Shown piece after piece: positions 36,956 through 46,720 of a stretch of 54,743 nucleotides of DNA (positions are counted from its first letter, which is position 1; every line of letters starts with the position of its first letter). The DNA comes from Flavobacteriales bacterium (GTDB lineage Bacteria > Bacteroidota > Bacteroidia > Flavobacteriales_D > Crocinitomicaceae), in contig CANJLG010000013.1 in NCBI GenBank assembly GCA_947475095.1, positions 1-54,743 of the forward strand, given 5' to 3'. The notes beneath the pieces are model-generated. The model did no database searches and was not told the origin of the DNA. It was given only the letters and a program-made list of their open reading frames with translations. Made by a program: the position numbers and the translations under genes.

Positions 36956-37366
36956 ATGGATAAAGCCATTGGTATTGATTTTGGATTAAAACGGACAGGT
37001 ATAGCGATTACCGACGATTCGGGAATAATTGCTAGTCCATTAATTGCCATTGCGTCTGAGAAACTCATGGCTTTTTTAATTGATTTAATTCCGAAGCAAA
37101 AAATTAAGGTAATTGTTCTAGGTTATCCTACTTCTATGGATGGCACCGACACGCATATAACGGAAAATGTTAGGTTGTTAAAAGAAGCTTTGGAAAAACA
37201 ATTTAATTTACCGGTAGAGTTACAAGATGAACGCATGTCTTCATCTCGAGCCATGCAAGCAATTCATCAAGGAGGAAAGGCAAAACAAAAGAAAAACAAA
37301 GGATTAGTAGACACAATAAGTGCTACCTTGATTTTACAAGATTACATGGAAAGCTATGAATTTTAA
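36956..37366 (+). CDS. ruvX: YqgF/RuvX family nuclease, pre-16S rRNA processing
   Basis: A 136-residue RNase H-fold protein: AIGIDFGLKRTGIAITDD with the first catalytic Asp, VIVLGYPTSMDGTDTHIT, the second acidic site VELQDERMSSSRAMQ (Glu/Asp), and LVDTISATLILQDYM with the final Asp. Such proteins act in 16S rRNA 5'-end maturation or as putative Holliday-junction resolvases; annotations differ. All catalytic acidic residues are present. It precedes def. Confidence 0.93.
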   Translation: MDKAIGIDFGLKRTGIAITDDSGIIASPLIAIASEKLMAFLIDLIPKQKIKVIVLGYPTSMDGTDTHITENVRLLKEALEKQFNLPVELQDERMSSSRAMQAIHQGGKAKQKKNKGLVDTISATLILQDYMESYEF

Positions 37367-37377
37367 GCCTCTTTCAT

Positions 37378-37385
37378 TACTTTTG
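37378..37385 (+). promoter_or_regulatory. -7 box for def (TACTTTTG)
   Basis: TACTTTTG matches TAnnTTTG and ends 16 bases before the def ATG, giving a leader of about 12 bases. The -33 region falls in the end of ruvX and shows no TTTG. Confidence 0.55.
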
Positions 37386-37401
37386 CACTAAATTACTTGA
37401 C

Positions 37402-37986
37402 ATGATTTTGCCTATTATTGCTTTTGGTAATCCCGTTTTAAAGAGGATTGCTGACGAAGTACCGGAAAATTTTGAGGGTTTATCGTCTCTTTTGACTGAT
37501 ATGTTCGAAACAATGTATGCCGCTAAAGGTGTTGGGCTTGCTGCTCCTCAAATCGGCGAAAGTATTCGATTGTTTATCGTGGATGGATCGCCCTTTGCGA
37601 ATGAAGAGGGGGAAGAAATTGATCCAAAAGCGATTGGAATAGAGGGATTTAAAAAAGTATTTATTAATCCTATAATTGAGGAAGAATCTGGTGATTTATG
37701 GCCATTTCAAGAAGGGTGCCTTTCCATTCCCAAAATTCGTGAGAATGTAAGTCGAAAGGAAAGAATCTACGTTTCCTATTATGATGAAAATTGGTCATTT
37801 CATCGCGATGAATTTGATGGGTATAAGGCACGTATAATACAACATGAATACGACCACCTGGAGGGGATTTTATTCACTGACAAATTATCTCCGCTCAAAA
37901 AGAAGTTGCTTTCGAAACGATTAGGTAATGTTTCAATCGGAATGGTTGAAGTAGATTATAAAATGAAATTTAATAAGAAAAATTAG
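37402..37986 (+). CDS. def: Peptide deformylase
   Basis: Def removes the formyl group from nascent N-terminal methionine in the cytoplasm. The 194-residue metalloenzyme has the three motifs: GVGLAAPQIG (about 47-56), EGCLSIP (about 112-118) and QHEYDHLEG (about 151-159), supplying Cys, two His and Glu. An acidic insert (EEGEEIDPKAIGIEGF) before motif II is typical of Bacteroidota enzymes. It is followed by a lipoprotein gene after 5 bases. Confidence 0.97.
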   Translation: MILPIIAFGNPVLKRIADEVPENFEGLSSLLTDMFETMYAAKGVGLAAPQIGESIRLFIVDGSPFANEEGEEIDPKAIGIEGFKKVFINPIIEEESGDLWPFQEGCLSIPKIRENVSRKERIYVSYYDENWSFHRDEFDGYKARIIQHEYDHLEGILFTDKLSPLKKKLLSKRLGNVSIGMVEVDYKMKFNKKN

Positions 37987-37991
37987 TAACG

Positions 37992-38585
37992 ATGATTAAT
38001 AAAGCTTTATTCTTGTTTGCATTTTTGTTGCTATTGGCATCCTGTAAAAATCAAACGGCTTCTAAAAAAACAGTTTCGTCGAAAAAAAATTCGCCTTTAT
38101 CGAGAAATGAATTAGTGAGTTCTATCAAACAAATGGAGGATTCCATTATGTCACTTACAAACTCCCCTAAACCAAGTGCTAAAATTCTAAGTTTGTCTAA
38201 TGTCGAATTAATAAACCGCCTTGTCAGCTTTTATCAAGCCTTTCCTAAGGATCCGTTTTCTGCGGAATGTCTTTTTAAAATTCATGAAAAGTATTCAGAA
38301 TTGCAAGCGCCTAAAAAAGCCTTGGATTACGGCGATACATTATTGGTTAATTTTTCTAATTATCCAAATCGAGAATTTTTATTAGAAAGCATGTGCGCTA
38401 TTTATGATGTTGATATTCTTCCCCGTGATACAACTAGTTTAAGAAAATACTATACTTTACTATTAAAAGAATCTACTGTAACTCCTGAAAAACGTAAGGA
38501 AATACAAATGAGGTTAAAATATATTGGAATGAATTTTTTCGAATACACTGAATTTAAGAATAAGCAAACATCAAACGTCAATTAA
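37992..38585 (+). CDS. Hypothetical TPR-like lipoprotein
   Basis: A 197-residue protein with lipoprotein signal LLLLASCKN (Cys near residue 18). The rest is largely helical, with a pattern of paired helices (LINRLVSFYQAFPKDPFSAE, LFKIHEKYSELQAPKKALD, RKYYTLLLKE) that resembles TPR/YfiO-type repeats, suggesting protein-protein contacts at the envelope. No catalytic motif. It follows def by 5 bases and is probably co-transcribed. Function is unknown. Confidence 0.7.
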   Translation: MINKALFLFAFLLLLASCKNQTASKKTVSSKKNSPLSRNELVSSIKQMEDSIMSLTNSPKPSAKILSLSNVELINRLVSFYQAFPKDPFSAECLFKIHEKYSELQAPKKALDYGDTLLVNFSNYPNREFLLESMCAIYDVDILPRDTTSLRKYYTLLLKESTVTPEKRKEIQMRLKYIGMNFFEYTEFKNKQTSNVN

Positions 38586-38643
38586 TACGTACTTGAATCT
38601 TGTTAATGTTCTGTTAATTTTTTAAAGAATGGAATTAAGCACG

Positions 38644-38651
38644 TATCTTTG
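38644..38651 (+). promoter_or_regulatory. -7 box for the DUF1573 gene (TATCTTTG)
   Basis: TATCTTTG is an exact TAnnTTTG match, 18 bases before the ATG at 38670. A TTG that could act as an earlier start lies within the box, so translation must begin at the ATG. Confidence 0.62.
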
Positions 38652-38669
38652 AAAAAAAAAACTAAACTT

Positions 38670-39113
38670 ATGAAAAAATTAATTCTATCTTTTTGTCTTT
38701 TATTTGTTGCTGCGACAGCTACAAATACACTATCTGCCCAAATTGAAAAAGGTGCAAAAATCGAATTCGCTAAACAAACCCATGATTATGGTTCGATAAA
38801 ATACGATGCTGATCCATATTGTACATTTGAATTCAAAAACACAGGAAATGAACCATTAATTATTTCTAACGCTAAAGGTTCATGTGGTTGTACCGTTCCT
38901 GAATGGTCAAAAGAGCCAATTGCTCCAGGAGCTACAGGTTCAATTCGTGTAAAATACGATACTAAGCGTCCTGGACCAATCAACAAAAGCATTACAATTG
39001 ATTCAAATGCAATTAACGAACCTATGAAAGTTATAAAAATAACAGGTGAAGTAGGTGCTGCTCCTGAAAGCGTAACTCCAGTTAATAACTCTGGCGCTCC
39101 AATCGGAAACTAA
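38670..39113 (+). CDS. DUF1573 family exported protein
   Basis: A 147-residue protein with a signal peptide (MKKLILSFCLLFVAATATNT to about residue 24) and a single DUF1573 Ig-like domain: FAKQTHDYGSIKYDADPYC, FEFKNTGNEPLIISNAKGSC, GCTVPEWSKEPIAPGATG and KSITIDSNAINEP. The Cys pair in SCGCTV is the family hallmark. The role is unknown; the domain is widespread in exported Bacteroidota proteins. Start is ATG 38670, with the promoter just upstream and a strong terminator just after. Confidence 0.88.
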   Translation: MKKLILSFCLLFVAATATNTLSAQIEKGAKIEFAKQTHDYGSIKYDADPYCTFEFKNTGNEPLIISNAKGSCGCTVPEWSKEPIAPGATGSIRVKYDTKRPGPINKSITIDSNAINEPMKVIKITGEVGAAPESVTPVNNSGAPIGN

Positions 39114-39135
39114 TTAAAAAAACATTATTAAAATT

Positions 39136-39164
39136 AAAGGTCGCTTGAAAAAGCGGCCTTTTTT
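39136..39164 (+). terminator. Terminator after the DUF1573 gene
   Basis: AAAGGTCGCTT/AAGCGGCCTTT stem with one G-T pair and a GAAA tetraloop (39147-39150), followed by T residues. Its T run overlaps the stop codon of the convergent pseudouridine synthase gene. Confidence 0.88.
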
Positions 39165-39894
39165 ATTGCTCAAAAAATTGCCACAAAGAATCTGCGGGAA
39201 CCGGAGCGATTACCGTGATTGGTTCTTTGCTTGTGGGATGATTAAAGGAAAGTTCGCGTGCGTGTAAACAGATTGAACCATCAGGATTAGATCTTTTCGC
39301 ACCGTATTTCAAATCTCCTTTAATCGCGCATCCAATCGTGGATAACTGTGCACGAATTTGATGATGTCGGCCAGTTTCTAAATGTACTTCAAGTAAATGG
39401 TAATTGTCGGATGATTTAATTAAGCGATAACTAAGTTTAGCCTCTTTACCACCCAATGTCTTTGGGGTACAGACATAACTTTTATTTTGCTTCTCATTTT
39501 TTTTTAAAAAATGAATAAGCTCTCCCGCTTTTTCTTTTGGCACGTTTTCTACAATCGCCCAATATATTTTATGGGTATCTTTTTCTCTAAATTGTGCATT
39601 TAATCGCTCCAATCCTTTGCTCGTCTTTGCGAATATAACCGCTCCACTGGTTGGGCGATCTAAGCGATGCACCACTCCACAAAAAACATTTCCTGGCTTA
39701 TTGTATTTTTCTTTGAGGTATTCTTTTATGCCATCAGGCATCGTTTTATCACCCGTTTTATCCCCCTGAACAATTTCTGAAGGTAATTTATTCACGACAA
39801 TTACATGATTGTCCTCGTACAAGATATTTTCAGGATTCAATATGGAGGGATTTAGAAGACGATTTGTTGTATGACTTATTACGAATACCCGCAA
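39163..39894 (-). CDS. RluA-type RNA pseudouridine synthase
   Basis: The enzyme isomerises uridine to pseudouridine in rRNA or tRNA. The catalytic Asp is in GVVHRLDRPTSGAVIFAKTS (motif II), preceded by VVNKLPSEIVQGD (motif I) and followed by HLLEVHLETGRHHQIRAQL (motif III). About 225-243 residues, a compact family member without an S4 domain. The start is uncertain: TTG at 39894 gives 243 residues but overlaps the upstream gene by 65 bases; TTG at 39840 would give about 225. No ATG exists before the conserved core. The target is not predictable. Confidence 0.88.
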   Translation of the reverse strand: MRVFVISHTTNRLLNPSILNPENILYEDNHVIVVNKLPSEIVQGDKTGDKTMPDGIKEYLKEKYNKPGNVFCGVVHRLDRPTSGAVIFAKTSKGLERLNAQFREKDTHKIYWAIVENVPKEKAGELIHFLKKNEKQNKSYVCTPKTLGGKEAKLSYRLIKSSDNYHLLEVHLETGRHHQIRAQLSTIGCAIKGDLKYGAKRSNPDGSICLHARELSFNHPTSKEPITVIAPVPADSLWQFFEQ

Positions 39895-42800
39895 GTATTG
39901 TTAACAGAAAGAAAAATACAATAGATACGATTACCCAATTTGGCATTTTGCCTAATCCATCTCCTTGTGCATATGAATGCAAGCCTACGAGCATGAAATT
40001 TACGCCAAAAAAGGTAAATAAAATGGCCGAATATCCCCAAAAAGAAGCTACGTTGAAAATAAATTTACTTTTCATGGCTGGAATATAACGGAAATGTAAA
40101 ATTACCGCATAAACCAAAACAGAAACTAAAGCCCATGTTTCTTTTGGATCCCATCCCCAATACCTGCCCCAAGATTCGTTCGCCCAAATTCCACCAAGGA
40201 AGGTGCCAATGGTAAGCATAAATACGCCAATGGTCATGGTCATTTCTGAAATATAGGTAAGTTCAGTAATGTTACGACTGACAATTGCCCCATTTGATTT
40301 TCTTCTAAATACATAAAGAATAAGGTTTAATAAACCAAGAACACAGGCTAATCCTAAAAATCCATAGCTTCCTGTAATAATTGCAACGTGAATCATCAAC
40401 CAATAAGATTTAAGCACGGGAACTAGTGGGGTGATTTCCGGATCTAATAGATTCATCTCCGTCACAAATATCATTAAGGCAGCTAGTATAACTGTCCCGG
40501 GCAATACAACTTCATTTTTACGTGAAAAAAGAAAACCGGCAATCATGGTTATCCATGCAATAAAGATTACTGCTTCGTAGCCATTACTCCATGGGGCATG
40601 CTCCGAAATATACCACCTGAAACCAAGGCCAACGCCATGATAAACGAAGAAAACAATCAGAATGAAAACAAATACTTTTCTTACGATCGTTAGTATTTTT
40701 GTTAGTCGAGAATCTATTTTTGTGAAGACGGAAATATAAAAAAGAATCAGCATCAAAAACCCAACACTTAAGTATACTCGCCAAGTATTAAGGAATATTT
40801 GCATTTTATTATAACTAATTTCAAGACTAACCCTCGACTCAGAAGGCACGACATTCGCACCTATTTTGCGTTGGAATTCTTTAATCTTTTTTAATTGTGA
40901 GGAAGCATTAGTGTATTGGCCGGTCTTCGATGCCTCGTCTATAAATGATAAATACTTTAGCGTTTCTAATGATGAAAGTGAATCAACTTTCATTAATGAC
41001 ATTTCCATAGGGATATACCATGAGTTGTTAGCATCATTCTTTTTTGGAATTATGCGCATGTATTGCCAGGCAAAAATGCTATTTGTTACTTCAAACTTTT
41101 CATTTAGCTTGATGATTTTTTTATCGAATTCGTCTCGTTTCGATTCTGATTTTTGAAATGCCGCTTGGTAGCTAGTTAACCACTTAAAAGTGCCATTGCT
41201 TGCCACTAATTCAGTAACAGAAACATATTTTTTAAGTTTCAGACGTTCTTGTAAAACGGAAGGCACGGCAATTAACGCCTCCTCTGCCCAATAGTCCGGA
41301 TACATATGCATGCTCATGATAACCTGAACACAATTTAAGTCCTTGTATTTATTTTGCCCATGTATTTTTCGCAATAATTGGTCGCTTAAGGAATGGAAAG
41401 GGACAATTCTTCCTTCATAATTTTGAACTAACAATGATGCTAATTCATCCGAGTGCGGAGCACTAATCACCCGGTGAATAGCTTCTTTTTCATTTTTCGA
41501 ATGAGTGTGTTGCCCAAAGCCATTATTGCTTAAAGTCGTACTTAGCAATAGCAAAATAAGAAGCGCGCTTTTTTTATGTTCTTTTAACTTTTTAAGTTTA
41601 GAATTTAGGTCCCGGAATCGTCCATTAGGAGAAAAAATAGACAAGACCATTCCAATGGCCATTAATAAGTAACCTAGATACGTCACATTAGTACCCGCTT
41701 CATCATAATTCACACTTAAACGAGTTCCTTCTTCATTTTCTGGTGTTTTTGGGTCGTCTAGATCGTAGCTGGATTGAAAAAATCGATATCCTTTATAATC
41801 CGTTACATTATTCATAAAAACTTTCCGCTTGTTTGTATAGTTGTTTTTTTGATCAATAATGGTTAATTCACTTTCGAAGGATGATGGAGATTCAGAGCCC
41901 GGGTATTTTATAAGTGAGAAATTGTTACATGCTACTGAAAAAGGCAAGGGCATACGAATGGCGCCATATTCTATTTGGACTTGCAGGCCATCAATTTGAA
42001 TATTTTGGGGAGTAGGTAATGCCCCCATGCCTCCCATTACTCTTACTGTTTTCTTTTCTTTTCCACATTCAACAAGTAGCGTTAAATAATCTGAACCAAC
42101 ATTTTTCTTTCCGGAAGGAAACAACTTTTTTCGTGCATGGCTAATAATTTGTTTAATAACAAACTGTTGATCACCAGCTTGGTAAAGTGTTTTTGTACGC
42201 ATGGTATCCCACTTATTTAGCGACAATTCATGGTATGCACTGTCGGGAATTTCAGCCCCCGTTTGTCTTGCCTGCTGCATTTGCGACATGGGTAAATATC
42301 GGATTGGGATAGATGATTTCATTACATATGCCTTACCCTCTTTTTTGATTTCAACCCCGGGCATAGTGAGCGTTTTATTAAGCGATATTGGAATATTTCC
42401 AACCATAAAAAGCTCCTTGCTTTCCAAATAATTGGATTGCATGCCCTCCGTTATTAAATCAATTACATCGCCTTTAATGCTGGCCTTAATTTCAACGCTG
42501 TCAATCATTTTAGATTCGAAATTAGCGTAGCTGACAGTTATTTCCTTTTTGCCAATTTCTATGGAATGCTTAAAATAATTATTAAAGAATGGAATTTCAA
42601 CAGGGCTTAAGAAGGTTTGAAAAGCATCAGTTTTTGTTTCTTTTCCATCGCTAGCAAAGACTAGTAATTTAGGATCAGCTGAATAGATAAAATTAGTTGA
42701 AGACCCCTCGCGAATGACCATTAAGCCTTCAAAGCCCATGTAGCGCGTTAATGCTGCGCCAATCATGATGATTAAAAAGGCAATATGGAAACTTAAAACT

Positions 42801-43033
42801 GCAATTTTTTTGGCTTGCCACATTTGATAGGCAATAATGTTTGAAATTAAGCCAAAGCTCAAGTAGATAAGAAGAAGTGTAAACCAAGTGGCGTTGTAGA
42901 CTACAATTTTAGCGGTTTGTATGCCGTAAATAGACTCTAGAAATGTTGCCCCACCAATGGCTACAAGGAATAAAAGTAATCCCATGGAAATAAAACGCAT
43001 GGCAAAAAAATTTTTAAATAAGCGGTTTATCAT
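39830..43033 (-). CDS. Cytochrome c biogenesis fusion protein (ResB-CcsA, CcsBA)
   Basis: A 1067-residue membrane protein of system II cytochrome c maturation, which delivers haem to apocytochromes in the periplasm. The N-terminal ResB part (about 1-480) has membrane segments near 12-35, 50-68 and 75-92, then a soluble domain. The middle (about 510-750) is a periplasmic region found in Bacteroidota fusions. The C-terminal CcsA part (about 775-1060) holds the haem-handling WWD motif (WANESWGRYWGWDPKETWAL). The gene overlaps the pseudouridine synthase by up to 65 bases and diverges from the esterase. Confidence 0.9.
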   Translation of the reverse strand: MINRLFKNFFAMRFISMGLLLFLVAIGGATFLESIYGIQTAKIVVYNATWFTLLLIYLSFGLISNIIAYQMWQAKKIAVLSFHIAFLIIMIGAALTRYMGFEGLMVIREGSSTNFIYSADPKLLVFASDGKETKTDAFQTFLSPVEIPFFNNYFKHSIEIGKKEITVSYANFESKMIDSVEIKASIKGDVIDLITEGMQSNYLESKELFMVGNIPISLNKTLTMPGVEIKKEGKAYVMKSSIPIRYLPMSQMQQARQTGAEIPDSAYHELSLNKWDTMRTKTLYQAGDQQFVIKQIISHARKKLFPSGKKNVGSDYLTLLVECGKEKKTVRVMGGMGALPTPQNIQIDGLQVQIEYGAIRMPLPFSVACNNFSLIKYPGSESPSSFESELTIIDQKNNYTNKRKVFMNNVTDYKGYRFFQSSYDLDDPKTPENEEGTRLSVNYDEAGTNVTYLGYLLMAIGMVLSIFSPNGRFRDLNSKLKKLKEHKKSALLILLLLSTTLSNNGFGQHTHSKNEKEAIHRVISAPHSDELASLLVQNYEGRIVPFHSLSDQLLRKIHGQNKYKDLNCVQVIMSMHMYPDYWAEEALIAVPSVLQERLKLKKYVSVTELVASNGTFKWLTSYQAAFQKSESKRDEFDKKIIKLNEKFEVTNSIFAWQYMRIIPKKNDANNSWYIPMEMSLMKVDSLSSLETLKYLSFIDEASKTGQYTNASSQLKKIKEFQRKIGANVVPSESRVSLEISYNKMQIFLNTWRVYLSVGFLMLILFYISVFTKIDSRLTKILTIVRKVFVFILIVFFVYHGVGLGFRWYISEHAPWSNGYEAVIFIAWITMIAGFLFSRKNEVVLPGTVILAALMIFVTEMNLLDPEITPLVPVLKSYWLMIHVAIITGSYGFLGLACVLGLLNLILYVFRRKSNGAIVSRNITELTYISEMTMTIGVFMLTIGTFLGGIWANESWGRYWGWDPKETWALVSVLVYAVILHFRYIPAMKSKFIFNVASFWGYSAILFTFFGVNFMLVGLHSYAQGDGLGKMPNWVIVSIVFFFLLTILAGIRNKSYNKSSSKSLHIES

Positions 43034-43065
43034 GGTGTATCTATTTCAAGCCACAAAAATAAGCA

Positions 43066-43095
43066 TTGCATTGGGGATAAATGAATTTATATTTG
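43066..43095 (+). promoter_or_regulatory. Esterase promoter (TTG-N19-TATATTTG)
   Basis: TTG at 43066-43068, 19 bases, then TATATTTG at 43088-43095. The ATG chosen for the esterase lies 26 bases later, at 43122. Confidence 0.65.
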
Positions 43096-43121
43096 CTTTT
43101 TATAATACTATTTTAACGATT

Positions 43122-44057
43122 ATGGTCAAGTATTGTTTATGCCTCTTTTTTAGTGTGATTTCATTTTTCCAATTAATTGGGCAAGTGCTGGTGTTAGATA
43201 CGGTTCGGATGCAGCAATTAAACTTGAAATATGGTGAGTTGCGAAGTTACAAAGCACAAAAAAATGGTGAAATGCGCAGGCTTGATATTTGGCTTCCTGA
43301 GCATTATTCTCCGAAACGAAAATACAATGTATTGTATATGCACGACGGTCAAATGCTTTTTGATTCAACGCAAACATGGAATCATCAAGAATGGAAAGTA
43401 GACGAAGTATTAAGTTCTTTGCTGATTGATGAAAAAATTAATCCAACGATCGTGGTTGGAATCTGGAATGATCCTGTAAACCGTTATGCTGAGTTTTTTC
43501 CCGAAGCAATTTATGCTGATTTGGACACTAATTTTTCTGGAAAATATTTACGTGAATTATGGCATCAAGAATTACGCGCTGATGCGTATTTAAAATGGAT
43601 TGTGGATACCATAATTCCTGCAGTCAAGCAGGAATTTTCTTGCTTTGATGGAAAATCGCACACCTTCATGATGGGTTCTAGCATGGGAGCGGTCATTTCA
43701 ATGTACGCCATGTGTATGTACCCGAAGATTTTTGGTAAAGTCGCCTGCATGTCTTTTCACGGGCCAATGGTGAACATCGCGATGGTAGACGAGTATCACC
43801 TTGATAAAATGATGCTTCCGTTTATTTCTTTTTTGAAGCGGAAGCTTCCTAGTCAGCGCGGTCATTGTATTTATATGGACCGAGGAGATAAAGAATTGGA
43901 TGCCTCATATCCGCCGTATCATAAGCTGTTAAATGAGTTTATTTCAAGTCGGTACAAGCGTCATCATTTTAAGTCGCTTGTCTTTAACGAGCAGGGGCAC
44001 AATGAAAAGGATTGGTCAAGGCGCTTAGAAATACCAATGTGTTTTTTATTAAAATAA
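43122..44057 (+). CDS. Secreted esterase of the esterase D/Fes type (alpha/beta hydrolase)
   Basis: A 311-residue protein with a signal peptide (MVKYCLCLFFSVISFFQLIGQ) and an alpha/beta-hydrolase fold: RRLDIWLPEHYSP, YNVLYMHDGQMLFDS, the nucleophile elbow MMGSSMGAVISMYAM (GxSxG, Ser near residue 188), and a terminal FNEQGHNEKDWSRR with the likely catalytic His. These are features of the putative-esterase family that includes enterochelin esterases; the substrate is unknown. An upstream in-frame extension to 42957 overlaps ccsBA and precedes the promoter, so it was not used. Confidence 0.85.
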   Translation: MVKYCLCLFFSVISFFQLIGQVLVLDTVRMQQLNLKYGELRSYKAQKNGEMRRLDIWLPEHYSPKRKYNVLYMHDGQMLFDSTQTWNHQEWKVDEVLSSLLIDEKINPTIVVGIWNDPVNRYAEFFPEAIYADLDTNFSGKYLRELWHQELRADAYLKWIVDTIIPAVKQEFSCFDGKSHTFMMGSSMGAVISMYAMCMYPKIFGKVACMSFHGPMVNIAMVDEYHLDKMMLPFISFLKRKLPSQRGHCIYMDRGDKELDASYPPYHKLLNEFISSRYKRHHFKSLVFNEQGHNEKDWSRRLEIPMCFLLK

Positions 44058-44214
44058 AGACCATTTTAAAACCCACAACTCTTCGTTATTCCAAAAATTT
44101 AACTACTTCATTAACAAGGGTTAACTCAGTTGTAAAATTTATAAAATGCCTCAATTTAAAGATTTTGAAACGGTCTTATAATGTAGTTATTATCACCTAG
44201 AATTTTTTTGGTAT

Positions 44215-44246
44215 AAAAAAACCATCGATCAAGGATCGATGGCTTT
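44215..44246. terminator. Perfect 9-bp hairpin between esterase and groL
   Basis: CCATCGATC/GATCGATGG with loop AAG (44222-44242), flanked by six A residues on one side and CTTTT on the other, so it can stop transcription from groL (reverse) and from the esterase (forward). Confidence 0.78.
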
Positions 44247-44300
44247 TATATAATTTCGTCTCTAACTATCCGAATAAATCGGGAAGAAAGAAACGTGAAA

Positions 44301-44314
44301 GGGCTCGAAAGCCC
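44301..44314 (-). terminator. Stem-loop with TTCG tetraloop just after groL
   Basis: On the reverse strand GGGCT-TTCG-AGCCC lies 7 bases after the groL stop, a very stable hairpin with only a short T run (TTTCACG). It may stabilise the 3' end while the next hairpin terminates. Confidence 0.55.
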
Positions 44315-44321
44315 TATAGTC

Positions 44322-45965
<1,644 letters not shown>

Positions 45966-45972
45966 TTAAGTT

Positions 45973-46248
45973 TTAAAATATTCCGTAAACATCTGACTCT
46001 CTCATGATGAGGTAGTTCTTTCCTTCAATCTTTATTTCTGTTCCGGCATACTGGCCGTAAAGCACCGAATCACCTTTTTTTAAGGTCATTGGCTCGTCTT
46101 TTTTCCCAAGACCAACTGCCATAATAGTTCCTTGTAATGGCTTTTCTTTTGCAGTATCTGGAATAAAAATCCCACTTGCTGTTTTTTGTTCTGCTGCAAC
46201 GGGTTCAATGATTACCCGATCTGCTAATGGTTTGAATTTTATTGTCAT
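45973..46248 (-). CDS. groS: Co-chaperonin GroES
   Basis: The 91-residue heptameric lid of Gro[21 protein letters not shown] with the mobile loop ([15 protein letters not shown], about 23-37), [13 protein letters not shown] and [20 protein letters not shown]. Normal length. No CIRCE inverted repeat was found upstream. A weak -7-like TATAGTTTG (46292-46300, reverse) has one extra base compared with the consensus. Confidence 0.98.
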   Translation of the reverse strand: MTIKFKPLADRVIIEPVAAEQKTASGIFIPDTAKEKPLQGTIMAVGLGKKDEPMTLKKGDSVLYGQYAGTEIKIEGKNYLIMRESDVYGIF

Positions 46249-46336
46249 ATTTTTTTATTTTTTAATCGCTTTGATTCGACGAATTTTGTACCAAACTATA
46301 ATGTGCGACAATTTTACAGAATGTTAGCTTTCATAG

Positions 46337-46374
46337 AAAAAAAAATGTCAGTAGGCGTGACATACTGACATTTT
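46337..46374 (-). terminator. Terminator after secG
   Basis: A perfect 12-bp stem (46342-46353 with 46363-46374; AATGTCAGTA/TACTGACATT core) around a nine-base loop, followed on the reverse strand by nine T residues. It ends the miaB-to-secG run and separates it from groS. Confidence 0.88.
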
Positions 46375-46397
46375 AAGATTGCTATTTATAAAATATT

Positions 46398-46718
46398 TTA
46401 GTTAGGTTTTTTATCATTTGGTTTAGGTGCAGGTGCATCAGCCGCTTTCTTTTCTTCCTGTTTTTGATTTTGTCCTTTAGGCACAGCTGGTTTAATACTC
46501 GGCTGAAGCATCGTTATTACGATACTAGCGGCTACGATTGTGCCGGCAAGCGACCAAGTCAATTTATCAATAAATTCATTGGTTTTCTTTACGCCACCTA
46601 ATTGCGCTGGCGAACCAAAATCAGAGCTTAAGCCACCGCCTTTTGGATTTTGAATAAAAATTACCAAGGTTAACAAAATTGCAGCTATGATAATGATTAT
46701 GGATAAAAAAGCACTCAT
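46398..46718 (-). CDS. secG: Protein-export membrane protein SecG
   Basis: SecG helps the SecYE channel. The 106-residue protein has two membrane segments (about 3-22 and 50-70) and the family block IQNPKGGGLSSDFGSP between them. The C-terminal about 30 residues are Lys/Pro/Ala-rich and cytoplasmic or periplasmic. Start is ATG 46718, two bases after the upstream stop; a TTG two codons earlier overlaps the upstream gene. Confidence 0.93.
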   Translation of the reverse strand: MSAFLSIIIIIAAILLTLVIFIQNPKGGGLSSDFGSPAQLGGVKKTNEFIDKLTWSLAGTIVAASIVITMLQPSIKPAVPKGQNQKQEEKKAADAPAPKPNDKKPN

Positions 46719-46720
46719 GT

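Noticed and set aside
42957..43121. N-terminal extension of the esterase
   Set aside because: It overlaps ccsBA on the other strand and lies upstream of the promoter at 43066-43095; the ATG at 43122 begins a proper signal peptide.
44012..44200. Forward 62-codon open frame after the esterase
   Set aside because: It overlaps the esterase end in another frame and is low-complexity, with no start signal.
46249..46397. CIRCE heat-shock operator before groS
   Set aside because: No TTAGCACTC-N9-GAGTGCTAA or close variant is present.
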